The notes under the pieces are model-generated. The model saw nothing but the letters and a program-made list of their open reading frames with translations, was not told the DNA's origin and made no database searches. From contig NZ_JACIGK010000013.1 in NCBI RefSeq assembly GCF_014197915.1, positions 80,850-144,849 of the forward strand: 64,000 bases of DNA, in the 5' to 3' direction. Shown one piece after another: positions 17,282 through 27,217 of this stretch. A program made the position numbers and the translations under genes. The stretch is from Roseospira visakhapatnamensis. GTDB taxonomy: Bacteria > Pseudomonadota > Alphaproteobacteria > Rhodospirillales > Rhodospirillaceae. Position 1 is the stretch's first letter. Every line of letters begins with the position of its first letter.

Positions 17282-17857
17282 TTGATTGGTCCTTGTGCGG
17301 GCCGGGCCGACTCGCGGCGCGCTCCAGAGACCGCGCCCCGTCACCCGGCGGGGAGTTCCTGAAACGGTCGGGCATGCCCTGGCGCGCCTCCCGGTGGGAC
17401 CCGGGTGCGAACGCGCCGCGCCACGCCGTTCCTTGACGGTGAAGCCTGGGCTTATAGCGGCTCGCGGGATGGGACGCAAGGCCAACACGGCGGCCGCGAC
17501 GCAAGGCGCCAGCGGGTCAGGCTCCATGGATCCCTGTTGTTTCCCCGTCCGCCGGCATGCGGGGCCATCCTGCCACCGGATGTGGGTCCGCCCCTCGCGA
17601 GAGCGCCGTATTCTTAGGGATAAAAGCACTATAAGTTGAATAAATTTTCCTGAGTTATGCGCAAGACGTTAAGGATCCTGGTTCGAATAACAGGCAATCG
17701 CCGTCCAGTAACCCAGGGGATCGGGCCTACGCCAGTGCTAAGACAATGGTCAATCTCCCCCGACCATGGTTAGACTTCGCGATCCGGCCGACCCCGCCCC
17801 AGGACATCATCGGCGTGCTCGCCCGGTCCACCCCACACCCGGACCCCAGGCTCGACC
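17282..17857. promoter_or_regulatory. divergent intergenic region between rpmI and a histidine kinase
   Basis: No gene is recognisable in these 576 bases. The stretch at about 17605-17675 is much richer in A and T than its surroundings and is the best place for promoters of rpmI (minus) and the kinase (plus). A GTTCGAAT sequence near 17681 resembles a tRNA T-loop, but no acceptor or anticodon arm surrounds it. Confidence 0.5.
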
Positions 17858-20800
17858 GTGAAGACCACCCGTCGCCTCGTCTCCGTCACCAGCCTGGCCA
17901 TCATCGTCGTCGCGGCGCTGGTCTTCGGCGTCGCGCATCGCGTCTTCGGTCTGGCCGACCTTGGCGACGCCGCCCGCGCGCAGGCCGAGGTGATGGCGCA
18001 GGCCCTGATCAACATGCTGGAGATGGACCTCCCGCACCTTCCGGATCTGGCGGACACCGACCGGCACACCTTGTTGAGCAGCCCGGTGATCCACGCCCTT
18101 CAGGGCAAGGTGACGCGCCTGGTCGACGACCTGCCGGTCGCCGAGATCCGCGTGCTGGACCGTCAGGGCCGAATCCTGGCCTCGGTCGACCAGCAAGAGA
18201 TCGGCATGCCCATCGCCACCCGCGCCGGCCTGAGCGAAGCCCTGTCCGGGCAAACGTGGCATGAAGGCGGCGGTGGGCCGGACGGCACCCAGCCGCTGGG
18301 GCCGCTGACCGGACCCACGCGCCATGCGGTGCGGGTTCCCTTGCGCGCGCCCGACGGCGCCGTGATCGGCGTCCTCGGCCTGTCCCTGGATACGCGGGCA
18401 ATGCTGGCCGACGTGACGCGCCGCCACGGCGCGTTCCTGCTGGCCGGCACCTCCGTCCTGGGCCTGATCTACCTGATGCTCCATGTGGCCGTGCGTCGTG
18501 CGTCCCTGCTGGTGGACCAGGAACAGGCGCGGGTCCGCGCGGAGCAGGCCCGTGTCCGCGCCGAGGTGGAGCGGCGCCGCAGCATCGCCGCCGAACTGGC
18601 GGACCGCGAGCGCCTGTTGCGTATCGTGACCGACAGCCTGCCGGCGCTGTTGACCTACGTCGACCGGGACCTTCGGTACCGGTTCAACAACGCGCGCTAT
18701 GAGGACTGGTACGGCGTCCCGCGCACGGACATTCCCGGACGCCGGGTCCCGGAGTTGATAGGAGAACGCAACTTCGCGGCCCTGCGCGACCAGATCGACC
18801 GGGTCCTGGCCGGCGAGGCCCTCACCTTCGAGGCCACATTGGAAACCCTCGGCGGGCCGCGTCATGTCCGGCTGGACTTCACCCCGGACCGTGACGAGAC
18901 CGGCGCCGTGCGCGGATACGTGTCGCTGGCCAACGATATCTCGGACCTGAAGGGCCTGGAGCGAAAGCTTCGCGAGACGCAGGCCCGCACCGAACACCTG
19001 GTGGAGGTGCGCACACGAGAACTTCAGGCCAGCGAACAGCGGTTCCGCGATTTCGCCGAGGCCAGTTCCGACTGGTTCTGGGAATGCGACTCCGACCTGC
19101 GCATGGCCTGGGTTTCGCTGGATCGCCGCACCTCCGACATGTCGGGAATTGATCTGGCGCAGTCCATGGGACGGACCCGGCACGAGATCGTCGCCCGCGG
19201 CGACCCGGCGCTGGCCGATCGCCACCAGGACGACCTGCTGGCCCGGCGCCCGTTCCGCGACCTGGAGTACGCCTGGACGGACACGCGGACGGGCCAGCGC
19301 CTGGCCGTCAAGACCTCCGGCAAGCCCATCTTCGACGATGATGGACGGTTTCTGGGCTATCGGGGCGTCGCCGCCGACGTCACCGCCCAGAAGGCCACCG
19401 AGGCCCGCGCCCAGCAGGCGGAAACCCACCTGATGGCGGCCCTGGACAGCATCGCCGACGGATTGACCTTGTGGGACGCCAATGACCGGCTGGTTCTGAA
19501 GAACACGGCGTCGCTGCCCGGATTCTCCAAGCTCGACGCCTGGCTGATCCCCGGCAACACGTTCGAGGACGTCATCAACGCCTCGCCCCTGTTGCCCGCC
19601 ATGACCATGTACCTGGACGGCGAACGGATCACCGGCGACACCGATGCCCTGAGAGAGCGTCGCCTCGAGGCCCACCGAAGGACCGCCTGTGTGATGGAGT
19701 TGCACGATCCGGCCAACGATTTCTGGCTGATGATCACCGAACGGCGCACCCAGGACGGTGGCACGGCCACCCTGTTCACCGACATCACCCACCGCAAGCG
19801 CACCGAACTGGCGCTGCGCAAGAGCGCGACGGGACTGCGGGAGTTGCATCGCATCACCGCCGACCCGCGACGGGACGCGCGAGCCCAGGTATCCGCGATG
19901 CTGCGGTTCGGCGCCGAGCATTTCGGACTCGGGGGCGGCGCGCTGATGCGGGTCCGGGGCCAGGCGCTGGTGGTGGACGACAGCGTTCACCCCGGCTGGG
20001 GACCACCCCCGGGCGCGGTGCTGCCGCTACAAGGCTCGCCGCTGGAAGCCGCCCTGAAGGGCGAGGAACCCCTGGTGGTCCAGGACGGGCGCGACCTGTT
20101 CCGACCGGCCGCGATGTCGGCCCATGGCGACACCCGGCCCATCACCGCGCTTGTGGCCGAACGCCTGGAGGTGATGGGCCATACGCTGATCCTGGCGTTC
20201 TTCTCGCCGGCGCCCGGCATGCCGACCTTCGGCACCACCGAGCAGGAACTCCTGAAGCTGATGGCCCAGTGGGTCGCGGGCCTCCTGTCACGGGACCGGA
20301 GCGCCGAGGAACTGCGTCTGGCCAAGGAGCAGGCCGAAACCGCCAACCGCACCAAGAGCGAGTTCCTGGCCAACATGAGTCATGAACTGCGCACGCCATT
20401 GAACGCCATCATCGGCTTCTCCGATGTGATGCTGCAGGAGGTGCTGGGACCCATCCCCAATCCCACCTACAAGGACTACCTGGGCGACATCCATGCCTCC
20501 GGACGGCATCTGCTGGACATCATCAACGACATCCTCGACGTCTCCAAGATCGAGGCCGGGCGCCTGGATCTGGTCGAGGAACCGGCCAGCGTCGCCGACC
20601 TCCTGGATGCCTCCGTGCGTCTGATCCGCGAACGCGCCGATCTGGCCGGCATCACCCTCGACGTCGCCGACCTGGCGGCGCTGCCGCCGATTCACGCGGA
20701 CGGACGCCGCATCAAACAGGTGCTGCTCAACCTGCTGTCCAACGCCGTGAAGTTCACGCCACGCGGCGGCCGCATCACGGTCACCGGCCGTGTGCGATCC

Positions 20801-21127
20801 GACCGATCGATGATGCTGACCGTCTCCGACACGGGGATCGGCATGGCGCCGGACGAGGTCGCCCTCGCCCTGACACCCTTCGGACAGGTGGAGACCGGCC
20901 TCACCCGCCGTCAGGAGGGCACCGGCCTGGGGTTGCCGCTGTCGCGGGCGCTGATGACCCTGCACGGCGGCGCCCTGACCATCGAGAGCGAGAAAGGCCG
21001 GGGCACGCGCGTGATCCTGACGCTGCCCGCCGATCGGCTGTGGCCGACCGGTCCGCATCAACGGCCGGCGTCCCGCAATTTGGACACATTCAAGGAAAAA
21101 CATGGTGGGCGTGGCGAGCGCGCGTGA
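17858..21127 (+). CDS. membrane-bound PAS/GAF sensor histidine kinase
   Basis: This 1089-residue protein starts with GTG at 17858. Order: a membrane helix at about 8-27, an extracytoplasmic sensing region (about 28-190), a second helix at about 191-211, a short charged coiled coil, PAS at about 250-370, PAS at 396-510, a PAS-like domain at 528-650, a GAF-like domain at about 665-810, then HisKA and HATPase_c. The phosphorylated residue is His842 in [12 protein letters not shown]. The ATP-binding boxes are [10 protein letters not shown] near 958, DTGIGMA near 990 and GTGLGLPLS. There is no receiver or Hpt domain and no response regulator gene beside it, so it is an orphan kinase. The stimulus is unknown; the periplasmic loop suggests a small ligand. 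Confidence 0.9.
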   Translation: MKTTRRLVSVTSLAIIVVAALVFGVAHRVFGLADLGDAARAQAEVMAQALINMLEMDLPHLPDLADTDRHTLLSSPVIHALQGKVTRLVDDLPVAEIRVLDRQGRILASVDQQEIGMPIATRAGLSEALSGQTWHEGGGGPDGTQPLGPLTGPTRHAVRVPLRAPDGAVIGVLGLSLDTRAMLADVTRRHGAFLLAGTSVLGLIYLMLHVAVRRASLLVDQEQARVRAEQARVRAEVERRRSIAAELADRERLLRIVTDSLPALLTYVDRDLRYRFNNARYEDWYGVPRTDIPGRRVPELIGERNFAALRDQIDRVLAGEALTFEATLETLGGPRHVRLDFTPDRDETGAVRGYVSLANDISDLKGLERKLRETQARTEHLVEVRTRELQASEQRFRDFAEASSDWFWECDSDLRMAWVSLDRRTSDMSGIDLAQSMGRTRHEIVARGDPALADRHQDDLLARRPFRDLEYAWTDTRTGQRLAVKTSGKPIFDDDGRFLGYRGVAADVTAQKATEARAQQAETHLMAALDSIADGLTLWDANDRLVLKNTASLPGFSKLDAWLIPGNTFEDVINASPLLPAMTMYLDGERITGDTDALRERRLEAHRRTACVMELHDPANDFWLMITERRTQDGGTATLFTDITHRKRTELALRKSATGLRELHRITADPRRDARAQVSAMLRFGAEHFGLGGGALMRVRGQALVVDDSVHPGWGPPPGAVLPLQGSPLEAALKGEEPLVVQDGRDLFRPAAMSAHGDTRPITALVAERLEVMGHTLILAFFSPAPGMPTFGTTEQELLKLMAQWVAGLLSRDRSAEELRLAKEQAETANRTKSEFLANMSHELRTPLNAIIGFSDVMLQEVLGPIPNPTYKDYLGDIHASGRHLLDIINDILDVSKIEAGRLDLVEEPASVADLLDASVRLIRERADLAGITLDVADLAALPPIHADGRRIKQVLLNLLSNAVKFTPRGGRITVTGRVRSDRSMMLTVSDTGIGMAPDEVALALTPFGQVETGLTRRQEGTGLGLPLSRALMTLHGGALTIESEKGRGTRVILTLPADRLWPTGPHQRPASRNLDTFKEKHGGRGERA

Positions 21128-21193
21128 GACCGCAGGTCCCGGCCAGGCCGGGGTGGCGCACGGTTCCGGCCCCACCCTTCCCACTCCTTGATT

Positions 21194-21225
21194 CGCCCAC
21201 TCCGAGTCCCGCCCACTCCGAGTCC
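21194..21225. repeat. direct 16-bp tandem duplication
   Basis: CGCCCACTCCGAGTCC occurs twice, head to tail, just upstream of the msrP ribosome site (GAGG at 21226-21229). It looks like a recent slippage duplication in the leader of msrP. Confidence 0.8.
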
Positions 21226-21237
21226 CGAGGTCCAGCC

Positions 21238-22200
21238 ATGCTGATCCGGTTTCGCGACCCCACCGCGCCCCGCCCCTCGGAGATCACGCCCGAGGCCACA
21301 TGGCACGATCGCCGCCGGTTCCTGGCGGGTGGCGCCGGTCTGGCCCTGGCCGGACTTATGGGGGCGGCACCGCGCGCGGCCGGCGCCGCGTCCCCGGACG
21401 CGTTCGCGCCACTGCCGCCGGCGCGGCCGAGCGCGCTGTCCACCGCCGAGGACCCCAACTCCTTCAAGCAGATCACCACCTACAACAACTTCTATGAGTT
21501 CGGCACCGGCAAGGACGACCCGGCCCACGCCGCCAAGGCGCTGGTCACGGACCCGTGGACCGTTCGGGTGGACGGCGCCTGCGCCAAGCCCGGAACCTTG
21601 GATGCCGGGACCCTGACCACCCGCTCCGACCTGGAAGAGCGGATCTATCGCCTGCGTTGCGTCGAGGCATGGTCCATGGTGGTGCCCTGGGTGGGGATCC
21701 CGCTGTCCACCGTGCTGTCACGATTCGAGCCCACCGGCGACGCCCGCTACGTGGCCTTCGAGACGCTGCACGATCCCCGCCAGATGCCGGGACAGCGCAG
21801 CCGCGTGCTCGACTGGCCATATCGCGAGGGCCTGCGCCTCGACGAGGCCCTGCATCCCCTGACCATCCTGGCGGTGGGCCTTTACGGCCGGGTGATGCCC
21901 AACCAGAACGGCGCGCCGGTCCGCCTGGTGGTGCCCTGGAAGTACGGCTTCAAGTCCATCAAGTCGATCGTGCGCATCACCTTCACCCCCGACGAACCGC
22001 CCACGAGTTGGAACCAGTCGGCGGCCCATGAGTACGGCTTTTATGCCAACGTCAATCCGACGGTGGACCATCCCCGCTGGAGTCAGGCGCGCGAGCGGCG
22101 CATCGGCGAGTGGGGCCGGCGCGACACGCTGATGTTCAACGGCTACGCCGAGCAGGTGGCGTCGCTGTACGCCGGGATGGACTTGCGGAAGCGGTTCTGA
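21238..22200 (+). CDS. msrP: protein-methionine-sulfoxide reductase catalytic subunit MsrP
   Basis: This 320-residue molybdenum enzyme (YedY) repairs oxidised methionines in periplasmic proteins. A twin-arginine export signal is present ([16 protein letters not shown] near residues 24-40). The molybdopterin-dithiolene cysteine ligand is Cys141 in [15 protein letters not shown], followed by the family segments [11 protein letters not shown] and [13 protein letters not shown]. The ATG at 21238 has GAGG nine bases upstream. msrQ begins three bases after the stop, matching the usual MsrP-MsrQ pair in which MsrQ delivers electrons from the quinone pool. Confidence 0.95.
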   Translation: MLIRFRDPTAPRPSEITPEATWHDRRRFLAGGAGLALAGLMGAAPRAAGAASPDAFAPLPPARPSALSTAEDPNSFKQITTYNNFYEFGTGKDDPAHAAKALVTDPWTVRVDGACAKPGTLDAGTLTTRSDLEERIYRLRCVEAWSMVVPWVGIPLSTVLSRFEPTGDARYVAFETLHDPRQMPGQRSRVLDWPYREGLRLDEALHPLTILAVGLYGRVMPNQNGAPVRLVVPWKYGFKSIKSIVRITFTPDEPPTSWNQSAAHEYGFYANVNPTVDHPRWSQARERRIGEWGRRDTLMFNGYAEQVASLYAGMDLRKRF

Positions 22201-22202
22201 CC

Positions 22203-22877
22203 GTGGCCGATCCGACTCATGACCCCGCCATGACCGTCGCCCCATCCGCGTCCACACGCCCGCGCGTCCGGTCTCCCTCCGGCGGGCGCCGGCGGGACCG
22301 CGTCTGGCGGGTCGGCGTGTTCCTGGCCTGCGCCCTGCCGCTGCTGACCCTGGCGGCCTGGACGGTCACCGGCGACCTGGGCGTCAATCCCATCGAGACC
22401 ATCGTGCGCCACCTGGGCGACTGGGCCTTACGGCTGCTGGTGCTGACCCTGGCGCTGACGCCGCTTCGGCATCTGACCGGGTCCACGCGCTGGGTGCGCC
22501 ACCGCCGCATGGTCGGCCTGTGGGCCTTCGCCTATGCCGTCCTGCACGTGAGCGCCTATGCGGTGCTGGACGTCGGCCTGCACGGCCCGACGCTGATCGA
22601 CGACCTGACCAAGCGCCCCTACATCATGGTCGGCATGGGCGCGCTACTGACGCTGATTCCCCTGGCGGTCACCTCCACCCAAGGCATGGTGCGCCGCCTG
22701 GGGGGCCGGGCCTGGCGACGCCTGCACCGGCTGGTCTACCTGGCAGGGATCCTGGCCGCGACCCACTACCTGATGATGGTCAAGGCGGACATCACCGACC
22801 CGATGGTCTACATCTTCCTGCTGGTGGTGCTTCTGGGGGCCCGCGTCACGCGCTGGCTGACCGGCCGTCCGGTGTAA
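22203..22877 (+). CDS. msrQ: heme-binding membrane subunit MsrQ
   Basis: This integral membrane protein of about 224 residues (YedZ) passes electrons from respiratory quinol to MsrP. Roughly six hydrophobic helices are seen with heme-ligand histidines in LRHLTGSTRWVRHRRMVGL, AVLHVSAYAVLD and LHRLVYLAGILAATHYL. The family ferric-reductase-like pattern RRLGGRAWRRLHRLVYLAG is clear. The start is uncertain: GTG at 22203 has CGGAAG 11 bases upstream and directly follows msrP, whereas ATG at 22230 would shorten the protein by nine residues with no obvious ribosome site. The 3-prime end faces fliP across 25 bases. Confidence 0.9.
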   Translation: MADPTHDPAMTVAPSASTRPRVRSPSGGRRRDRVWRVGVFLACALPLLTLAAWTVTGDLGVNPIETIVRHLGDWALRLLVLTLALTPLRHLTGSTRWVRHRRMVGLWAFAYAVLHVSAYAVLDVGLHGPTLIDDLTKRPYIMVGMGALLTLIPLAVTSTQGMVRRLGGRAWRRLHRLVYLAGILAATHYLMMVKADITDPMVYIFLLVVLLGARVTRWLTGRPV

Positions 22878-22902
22878 CGGCACCGGCCACTGCCCCGCCC
22901 CG

Positions 22903-23688
22903 CTACCCGCCGCTGGGCACCACGACCACCTCGCCACCCTCGCCGAAGCTTTGCACCAGGCTACCCACCACCAGGTACCAGCCGTCCACCAGCACGAAGA
23001 ACACCAGCTTGAAGGGCAAGGCCAGCATCATCGGTGGCAGCATCATCATGCCCATCGACATGAGCACCGAGGCGATCACCATGTCGATGACGATGAACGG
23101 CACGTAGATCAGGAAGCCGATCTCGAAGGCGCGCCGCAACTCGCTGATCATGAAGGCCGGCACCACGGCGAGCAGCGAGGCGTCCTCCGACGAGGTCTCG
23201 ACCGGGGCCTCCGACAGGGTCAGCATCAGTTCGAGGTCCTTGCCCCGGGTGTGGCGCAGCATGAAGGCCCGGAACGGCTCGACCGCCCGTTCGAACGCCT
23301 CCAGCTCCTCGACCTGCTCGTTGATCAGGGGCGCGATGCCCGCCTCCCAGGACTGCTGGACCGTGGGCGCCATGATGAACGCCGTCATGAACATGGACAG
23401 GCTGATCAGGACCATGTTGGGCGGCGTGGACTGCGTGCCCATGGCGTGACGCAGGATCGAGAAGACCACCACAAGACGCGTGAACGAGGTGGCCATCAAC
23501 AAGATGCTGGGGGCCACGGACAGCACGGTGATCAGCGCCACCATCTGGATGATGCGCCCGGTGACCGTGCCCTCGCCGCCGCCCAGGTCGAGGCTGAAGG
23601 TCTGCGCGAGGGCCGGCCCGGCCAGCATGACCAGCGCCCCGGCCGCCGCCATCGCCACCAGGACCCGGATCGCGTGCGTGGTCCTCAT
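22903..23688 (-). CDS. fliP: flagellar type III export protein FliP
   Basis: This 261-residue membrane protein of the flagellar export gate carries an N-terminal signal sequence (cleavage near PALAQ) and four hydrophobic helices. Family motifs are ILLMATSFTRLVVVFSILRHAMG, seen as TSFTRLVVVFSILR, then PPNMVLISLSMFMTAFIMAP (read as VLISLSMFMT) and FLIYVPFIVIDMVIASVLMS (read as VPFIVIDMVIAS). FliP forms the pore with FliQ and FliR. ATG at 23688 is five bases after the fliO stop; an earlier in-frame ATG would overlap fliO. The gene order fliO-fliP matches flagellar operons, but fliQ, fliR and flhB are not adjacent, since msrQ converges on the 3-prime end. Confidence 0.95.
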   Translation of the reverse strand: MRTTHAIRVLVAMAAAGALVMLAGPALAQTFSLDLGGGEGTVTGRIIQMVALITVLSVAPSILLMATSFTRLVVVFSILRHAMGTQSTPPNMVLISLSMFMTAFIMAPTVQQSWEAGIAPLINEQVEELEAFERAVEPFRAFMLRHTRGKDLELMLTLSEAPVETSSEDASLLAVVPAFMISELRRAFEIGFLIYVPFIVIDMVIASVLMSMGMMMLPPMMLALPFKLVFFVLVDGWYLVVGSLVQSFGEGGEVVVVPSGG

Positions 23689-23692
23689 GGTA

Positions 23693-24076
23693 TCACCGCC
23701 TCGTCTCATCGCCGGCCGCGCCGTCCTTCGCCGTGCCGCCCCGGCGCTTCAGGACCGACCGGAACGATCCCGGCGCCAGCGGTTCCGCCGGCGGGTCGGT
23801 GTCCGGCGGCACGGGAATGTCCTGTTCCACGACCACGTCGTTCAGGCCCCCCACCAGCAACAGGTGTTCGGTTTCGTCGCGCCGCACCAGCACCAGCCGG
23901 CGGCGGGTATCGACCACCGTCGCCTCGACCACCCGCAGGCGTCGCGCGCGCCCCCCGGCGGCGGCGGGCACGCCCAGGCGCGCGCCCCAGCGCCGCAGGC
24001 CCACCGCCAGCAGCAGGATCAACCCGATCACCAGGACCAGGGAGAGCACCAGGCGTATGTAGCTGTCGATGTCCAT
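23693..24076 (-). CDS. fliO: flagellar biosynthetic protein FliO
   Basis: This 127-residue protein has one membrane helix at about residues 7-27 and a cytoplasmic beta-rich domain containing RRLRVVEATVVDTRRRLVLV and the DETEHLLLVGG stretch typical of FliO. FliO assists FliP assembly into the export gate. ATG at 24076 gives the short family-like N-terminus (MDIDSYIRLVLSLVLV); the frame stays open far upstream only because of the high GC content. It is transcribed into fliP with four bases between genes. A TetR-family gene diverges from it across 108 bases. Confidence 0.85.
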   Translation of the reverse strand: MDIDSYIRLVLSLVLVIGLILLLAVGLRRWGARLGVPAAAGGRARRLRVVEATVVDTRRRLVLVRRDETEHLLLVGGLNDVVVEQDIPVPPDTDPPAEPLAPGSFRSVLKRRGGTAKDGAAGDETRR

Positions 24077-24184
24077 GGACCGCGGATCCCGGCGAGGTGG
24101 GGCAGGAGGGCCACGGCCACGGAACCGCCCGACGACGGACCTGGATAGCACCGCATCGCCTAACTTTGGCTTAATGGCGACCCC

Positions 24185-24913
24185 ATGCCGGCGCCCGTGC
24201 CCCGCCGGCGTCCCAAGCCCTGTTTCCCTCGGCCGGGCTTTTGGGCTAGATTGCGGCTCGTCCGCTCCCCCGAGGGCAGAACACCGTCCCCGGATCAGGC
24301 CGGGACACCCTCGCCACCCCTCACCTCGCCACGGATCCCTCCCCTGCGCGAAGCCAAGACACACCGGGACGCCTGGCTTGACGCCGCCTTCGCCATGCTG
24401 GCCGAGGGCGGCGTGGACAATGTTCGCGTCGAGCCGCTGGCGCGACGTCTGAAGGTGACCAAGGGGGGGTTCTACTGGCACTTCAAGGACCGCGCCGACC
24501 TGCTGGCGGTGATGCTGGTCCGCTGGCGCGACGGACGCGCCGAGGTCATCACCCGACATGCCCAACCGGGGCCGGACGAAACCGCCGAAGACGTGCTGCG
24601 GCGCCTCCTGGCGCGCTACCTGAACCACCCCAACCCGCGTGGCGCGGCCATCGAGATGGGAGTGCGTGACTGGGCGCGTCACGACGCCGAGGCCGCCGAG
24701 GCCGTGGCCGCCGTGGATCACGAGCGCCTGAGCCGTGTGGTGCCGCTGTTCGAGGCCCTCGGCCTGGACGTCGACGAGGCGCAGGCCCGCGCCCGCCTGT
24801 TCTACGCCTATGTGTTCGGTCAGAACCTGCTGTCGCCCAGCACCAACGCCGCCGAGGCCGAGCGCCAGAAAGATAGGATCACCGCGATCCTGCTGGGGGG
24901 GTGTGGCCGGTGA
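24185..24913 (+). CDS. TetR/AcrR family transcriptional regulator
   Basis: The annotated frame gives 242 residues. The DNA-binding helix-turn-helix is seen near residues 60-106 (DAAFAMLAEGGVDNVRVEPL, ARRLKVTKGGFYWHFKDRADLL), followed by a helical ligand-binding domain with RWRDGRAEVITRH and RARLFYAYVFGQNL. TetR proteins are usually near 200 residues, so the Pro/Arg-rich first 50 residues may be untranslated; no alternative ATG exists before the HTH, but a GTG or TTG start around residue 20-50 cannot be excluded. Its target is unknown. It diverges from fliO and converges on the Sel1-repeat gene. Confidence 0.8.
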   Translation: MPAPVPRRRPKPCFPRPGFWARLRLVRSPEGRTPSPDQAGTPSPPLTSPRIPPLREAKTHRDAWLDAAFAMLAEGGVDNVRVEPLARRLKVTKGGFYWHFKDRADLLAVMLVRWRDGRAEVITRHAQPGPDETAEDVLRRLLARYLNHPNPRGAAIEMGVRDWARHDAEAAEAVAAVDHERLSRVVPLFEALGLDVDEAQARARLFYAYVFGQNLLSPSTNAAEAERQKDRITAILLGGCGR

Positions 24914-24971
24914 CCGGCGCGGCGCGGGTGGACACGTCCCGCCCGCCGAGGATATCGCCACCCGCGCCCGG

Positions 24972-27116
24972 TCAGGGTTCGCCGACCCCCAGGGGGCGCA
25001 CTTCGATGCGCAAGGGGCCGCCGGTGCCGGCCTCGACCGCCGCCGCGTCCAGGCGCGCCAGGACCTCGACGGCCTGATCCACGCCCTCGGCCCGGGCGCG
25101 CGCCAGCCAGGGCCGCGCGGCCCGGGGATCGGCCATCGTGCCCCGGCCCTCGGCCAGCGCCCGCCCGACCTTGTAGGCAGCCCAGGCGTTGCCGGCCTCG
25201 GCGCCCAGCCGGTAGAACGCCAGCGCCCGGACGGGATCGCGCGGGACTCCCAGGCCCCGTTCGTACAGGCTGGCGATGGCGCCATGGGCGGCCGGGACGC
25301 CCTGGGCGGCGGCCCGGCGGTACCAGGCCAGGGCCGCCCGCGGATCGCCGTGCAGACCGGCGGCCCCCTTTTCCGCGACCCGTCCGGCCTCATAGAGCGC
25401 CTGGTCGTGCCCCATCGCGGCGGCCCGTGAGAAGTGCTCGAAGGCCCGGTGGATCGCTCCAACCCCCTGCCCCCGGGCCACCGTCATGCGCCCCAGCGCC
25501 GTGTGCGCCTGGGCCAGGTCCCGGGATGCCGCGACCCCGTACCACCGCCAGGCCCGCGCCGGATCCGGCGGCATCGCGGCACCGGCGCCCCGTTCGTACA
25601 GACGCGCCAGATCAAGCGCGGCCCAGGCATGGCCGCCGGCCGCCGCCCGCTCCAGCAACGCCCGGGCCGCGCCGGGATCGGCCGCGCCACCCTGGCCGCG
25701 CGCCAGCAACCGCGCGAGGTCGGTGGCCGCCTGGGCCGCCGCCAGCCCGGATCCATGCTCGACGGCATGGCGCAGCCACTGGCGCGCCCGCGCCGGGTCC
25801 GCCGCCATCACCCCGGGCACGCCGTCCCGCGCCAGCCGCGCGAGGTCGATGGCCGCCGGCACATGGTGCTCCGCCTCGGCCCGCAACAGGGCGATGGCCC
25901 GCGCCACCGACGCCGGGTCACCGCGCGCCACCAGCAGCCGCGCGGCCTCCACGGCGGCCTGGGCGTGCCCCTGGGCGGCGGCCTTGACGAACCAGTCCAG
26001 AGCATCGCCGGCGCGCCCCTGATCCCGCAGCAGGAGCCCCATGGCCCGGGTGGCCTCGCCGTGGCCGGCCTCGGCGGCGGCGCGCAGGTGGGCGACGGCC
26101 GCCGCCGGATCGGGCGGCATCTCGCCGGACCGGCCCTCGGCCAGCAGCTTTCCCAGCGCCGTGTGCGCCCGCGCCCGGCCGGCCTCCGCCCCGCGCTCCA
26201 GAACGCGGCGCGCCCGGATCACGCCTCCCGGCAACGGCGGTTCGGCGTCCGCGTCCAGCAGGGCGAGCCCCAGGTCCACCAGCACATGGGCCGGCGCCTG
26301 GCGTTCGATCCGGTCCAGCAGCGCCTCGGCCCCGGCCCGGTCCACGGGCCGTCCCAGACCGGGCGTCAGCATCAGGCGGGCCAGGGGCAGGGCGGCGGCG
26401 ATCTCGCCGTCGTCCAGGGCCTCGGCCAACAGCACGGCGGCGCGGTCGGGGTCGTGGCGACCGTGATCCTCGTCCAGCAGCGCCTCGCCCAGGCGCAGCC
26501 GGGCCAGCGGCTCGCCATCGTCGGCCGCCGCCTCCAGCAGCACCCACCCCTCGGCCCCGGCGGCCACCGCCCCGGGGCGGCCCTCCCGATCCCTGGCCCG
26601 GCGCAGCAGCAGCGTTCCCAGGTCGGCCCGCGCCCGGGGCACGTCGTCCGCCACCGCCTGCCGGAGATAGCGCTCCGCCGTCGCCGGATCGCGGTCGATC
26701 CCGCCCCAGCCGTACAGAAGCGACATGCCCACGTAGTGCGCCGCCGGCGCGTAACCCGCCGCCGCCGCGCGCCGCGCGAGCGCCAGCGCCGCCTCCTGGT
26801 CGCGCGGCCCCAGCAGGTCGGAGCCGTGCACATGCGCAAGCTGATACTGCGCCTTCACATGGCCGGCGGCGGCGGCCCTGGTCCAGGCATCGACGGCGGC
26901 CGTCATGTCGCCGTGCAGCTTGTGCCGCGAGCCCTGAAGGTAGTGGTACCCCGACAAACCCCGCGCCACGAAGCCGTCCGGCGCCCCGGAACATCCGGCC
27001 AGGATGAGAACGGCCAGAACGGGGGCCAGCGCGCGCCCGATCGCCCCCGGACGTTCGACCTGGGTCGCCGTCGGGATGGCCAGACCCGCACACCTCCCTC
27101 GCGGGACGCCGCGCAT
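24972..27116 (-). CDS. Sel1/TPR-like repeat lipoprotein
   Basis: This protein of about 714 residues has a lipoprotein signal ending at LAGC with Cys42 as the lipidation site. The rest is a chain of Sel1-like helical repeats of about 36 residues (AxAGxAxAxYxLGxxY style), for example AAAAGHVKAQYQLAHVHG, AAAQGVPAAHGAIASLYERG and AGNAWAAYKVGRALAEG. Sel1 proteins act as scaffolds for protein complexes; location would be the periplasmic face of a membrane. ATG at 27116 is preferred for its GAGGGGG ribosome site; an ATG at 27140 is also in frame. It is divergent from the glycan cluster with about 100 bases between starts, so a shared promoter region and related role are possible but unproven. Confidence 0.82.
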   Translation of the reverse strand: MRGVPRGRCAGLAIPTATQVERPGAIGRALAPVLAVLILAGCSGAPDGFVARGLSGYHYLQGSRHKLHGDMTAAVDAWTRAAAAGHVKAQYQLAHVHGSDLLGPRDQEAALALARRAAAAGYAPAAHYVGMSLLYGWGGIDRDPATAERYLRQAVADDVPRARADLGTLLLRRARDREGRPGAVAAGAEGWVLLEAAADDGEPLARLRLGEALLDEDHGRHDPDRAAVLLAEALDDGEIAAALPLARLMLTPGLGRPVDRAGAEALLDRIERQAPAHVLVDLGLALLDADAEPPLPGGVIRARRVLERGAEAGRARAHTALGKLLAEGRSGEMPPDPAAAVAHLRAAAEAGHGEATRAMGLLLRDQGRAGDALDWFVKAAAQGHAQAAVEAARLLVARGDPASVARAIALLRAEAEHHVPAAIDLARLARDGVPGVMAADPARARQWLRHAVEHGSGLAAAQAATDLARLLARGQGGAADPGAARALLERAAAGGHAWAALDLARLYERGAGAAMPPDPARAWRWYGVAASRDLAQAHTALGRMTVARGQGVGAIHRAFEHFSRAAAMGHDQALYEAGRVAEKGAAGLHGDPRAALAWYRRAAAQGVPAAHGAIASLYERGLGVPRDPVRALAFYRLGAEAGNAWAAYKVGRALAEGRGTMADPRAARPWLARARAEGVDQAVEVLARLDAAAVEAGTGGPLRIEVRPLGVGEP

Positions 27117-27217
27117 GATCGCCCCCTCACCGATCGTCATAATACGTGCAAAACCCTGGCCTCTGCACTCAATGTTCGGGTATACCATTGCGGACGGGAA
27201 GAGACCAGGGCGAAGCC

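Noticed and set aside
17676..17700. tRNA-like T-loop sequence GTTCGAAT
   Set aside because: No acceptor stem, D-arm or anticodon arm can be formed around it.
17807..19990. A 727-codon minus-strand open frame across the histidine kinase
   Set aside because: Antisense to a protein with intact kinase motifs; no signature of its own.
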